Below are positions 5,921-6,533 of a DNA stretch of 6,533 nt, one piece after another. The position numbers were made by a program, and so were the translations under genes. Source of the stretch: Rickettsiales bacterium TMED211 (lineage in GTDB: Bacteria; Pseudomonadota; Alphaproteobacteria; TMED127); contig NHJI01000002.1 of assembly GCA_002169685.1 (NCBI GenBank), positions 1 to 6,533 on the forward strand, read 5' to 3'. The notes beneath the pieces are model-generated. The model saw nothing but the letters and a program-made list of their open reading frames with translations. It did not search any database and was not told the DNA's origin. Position 1 is the stretch's first letter. Each line of letters begins with the position of its first letter.

Positions 5921-6533
5921 AGTTATCGCTTGTTGTTGTTAATGTTTCTATTATGAATCCTGTTCCGTCCCATTCTTCTGTTGCTGTTAAAGCAGTTACT
6001 CCTCCAAAACACAACGCTGAAGTATTACTAGCTCCTGATCCATCAGCAACTACTCTTCCTGTACTTAAATTTTCTACGTTGCTCCAATTTGTGCCATTCC
6101 AAGATTCTGTGGAAGTTTTTGAACCAGTTCCTGGATCTTCTCCACTAAAAGCTAAAGCGGATGTTTGTGTGCCAGTTCCAACTAATTGTCTTCTATCATC
6201 ATTCATATTATTTACTTCTGTCCAAGCGGATCCATTCCAAGATTCTGTGTTTGCTGTTACTGCTGGGCTTGGTTCTTTACCTCCAAAAGCTAAACCAGCC
6301 GAGGTAGTTCCAGCGCCTCCTGCATTACTATCCCTCGCAGTATTTAAATTTCCAACTTCTGTCCAATTTGTTCCATTCCAAGATTCATTATTAACGGTGC
6401 CGCCACCTCCAAAATTTAAAGCTGCTGTTGAAATTCCTAAACTTCCAGCATTAGGTGTAGCGTCATTTAAATCATTAACTTCTGACCAAGAAGATCCATT
6501 CCACAATTCTGTTGTAACACTTGGTCCTGGTGA
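5919..6533 (-). CDS. Kelch-like repeat protein, C-terminal part (copy 3, cut by right edge)
   Basis: The frame is open to the right edge, so the gene starts outside the window. A TTG at 6506 is the leucine of a conserved repeat (ELWNGSSW) and not a start. The visible 204 residues comprise the tail of one repeat and four whole repeats with the same NLNTAR-GAGT-LAFGG-ESWNGTNWTEV pattern as the two downstream genes. The last repeat has the propeller-end signature ATEEWDGTGFIIETLT, aligning with the ends of the other two proteins, plus a short TTSDN tail. The penultimate repeat ends W-S-N-V, matching the W-T-N-E and W-A-N-E at the same place in the paralogues. It is therefore a third family member, probably also twelve repeats long with a similar head, though that part is not seen. 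A probable tail fibre or virion adhesin, by the same reasoning as its neighbours. Confidence 0.87.
   Translation of the reverse strand, partial: SPGPSVTTELWNGSSWSEVNDLNDATPNAGSLGISTAALNFGGGGTVNNESWNGTNWTEVGNLNTARDSNAGGAGTTSAGLAFGGKEPSPAVTANTESWNGSAWTEVNNMNDDRRQLVGTGTQTSALAFSGEDPGTGSKTSTESWNGTNWSNVENLSTGRVVADGSGASNTSALCFGGVTALTATEEWDGTGFIIETLTTTSDN
5922..6533 (-). repeat. Kelch-like coding repeats (at least four and a half units)
   Basis: Four complete units of 41-51 codons and the end of a fifth, within the partial gene at 5919-6533, continuing beyond the right edge. They share core words with the two arrays to the left, such as a minus-strand ATTTAAATACTGC-type stretch encoding LNTA and an ATGGAATGG-type stretch encoding WNG. 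Confidence 0.8.

Noticed and set aside
4894..5956. Plus-strand open frames at 4894-5148, 5296-5481 and 5687-5956
   Set aside because: They are antisense to well-supported minus-strand genes, without start signals or recognisable protein motifs.
3106..6345. Recurrent TTTAAATA words (one mismatch from the late promoter) in about ten kelch-like repeats
   Set aside because: They fall on the codons for the conserved D-L-N-T word in a fixed frame, so protein conservation and AT-rich codon choice explain them. Weak promoter activity cannot be excluded but nothing supports it.
2027..6533. Overlapping N-glycosylation sequons (N-G-T-N-W-T) in most repeats
   Set aside because: A bacterial virus lacks the eukaryotic pathway, and the pattern is the ordinary tight turn of the blade hairpin.
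2027..6533. Diversity-generating retroelement acting on the variable loops
   Set aside because: No reverse transcriptase, template repeat or adenine-biased variation at a single C-terminal region is visible; variability is spread over all repeats.
2027..6533. CRISPR array or non-coding tandem repeat
   Set aside because: The repeats are in one open reading frame, about 130 bases long and imperfect, and encode a coherent protein motif.

Overview
The window is a compact run of genes all read from the minus strand (right to left), with almost no intergenic space. It looks like part of the genome of an uncultured marine T4-like myovirus, of the kind known from SAR11 (Pelagibacter) or picocyanobacteria. 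Four things support this. The DNA is AT-rich. One real gap carries an exact match to the T4-type late promoter TATAAATA. A conserved hypothetical protein resembles one I associate with marine T4-like phages. Two 2-oxoglutarate/Fe(II) oxygenase-like genes sit directly downstream of tail-fibre-like genes. The host cannot be fixed from the sequence; the low GC favours SAR11, but this is inference.

Layout in transcription order, right to left. (1) 5919-6533: the C-terminal part of a kelch-like repeat protein running off the right edge. (2) 5591-5908: a 105-residue protein of unknown function. (3) 3795-5579 and (4) 2024-3793: two complete, tandem, paralogous kelch-like proteins of 594 and 589 residues, separated by one base. 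Each has a 51-residue tail-fibre-like N-terminus followed by twelve repeats of about 45 residues, arranged as two sets of six. (5) A 55-base gap with a late promoter. (6) 1276-1968: a 230-residue conserved hypothetical protein. (7) 630-1295 and (8) 52-630: two different oxygenase-like proteins, the second with a clear prolyl-4-hydroxylase-type active-site pattern. (9) 1-50: the first codons of another gene leaving the left edge.

The right two-thirds (about 2024-6533) is a family of probable virion adhesins or fibres made from six-bladed beta-propellers, in which conserved blade cores alternate with strongly varying, proline-rich loops. The left third is a short co-transcribed cassette with its own late promoter, strong Shine-Dalgarno sites and overlapping stop/start codons. 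The nearness of a prolyl-hydroxylase-like enzyme to proteins with exposed Pro-Pro loops suggests a testable link, but nothing in the sequence proves it. I see no RNA genes, mobile elements, CRISPR arrays, terminators or attachment sites, and no stretch over 300 bases lacks a gene.
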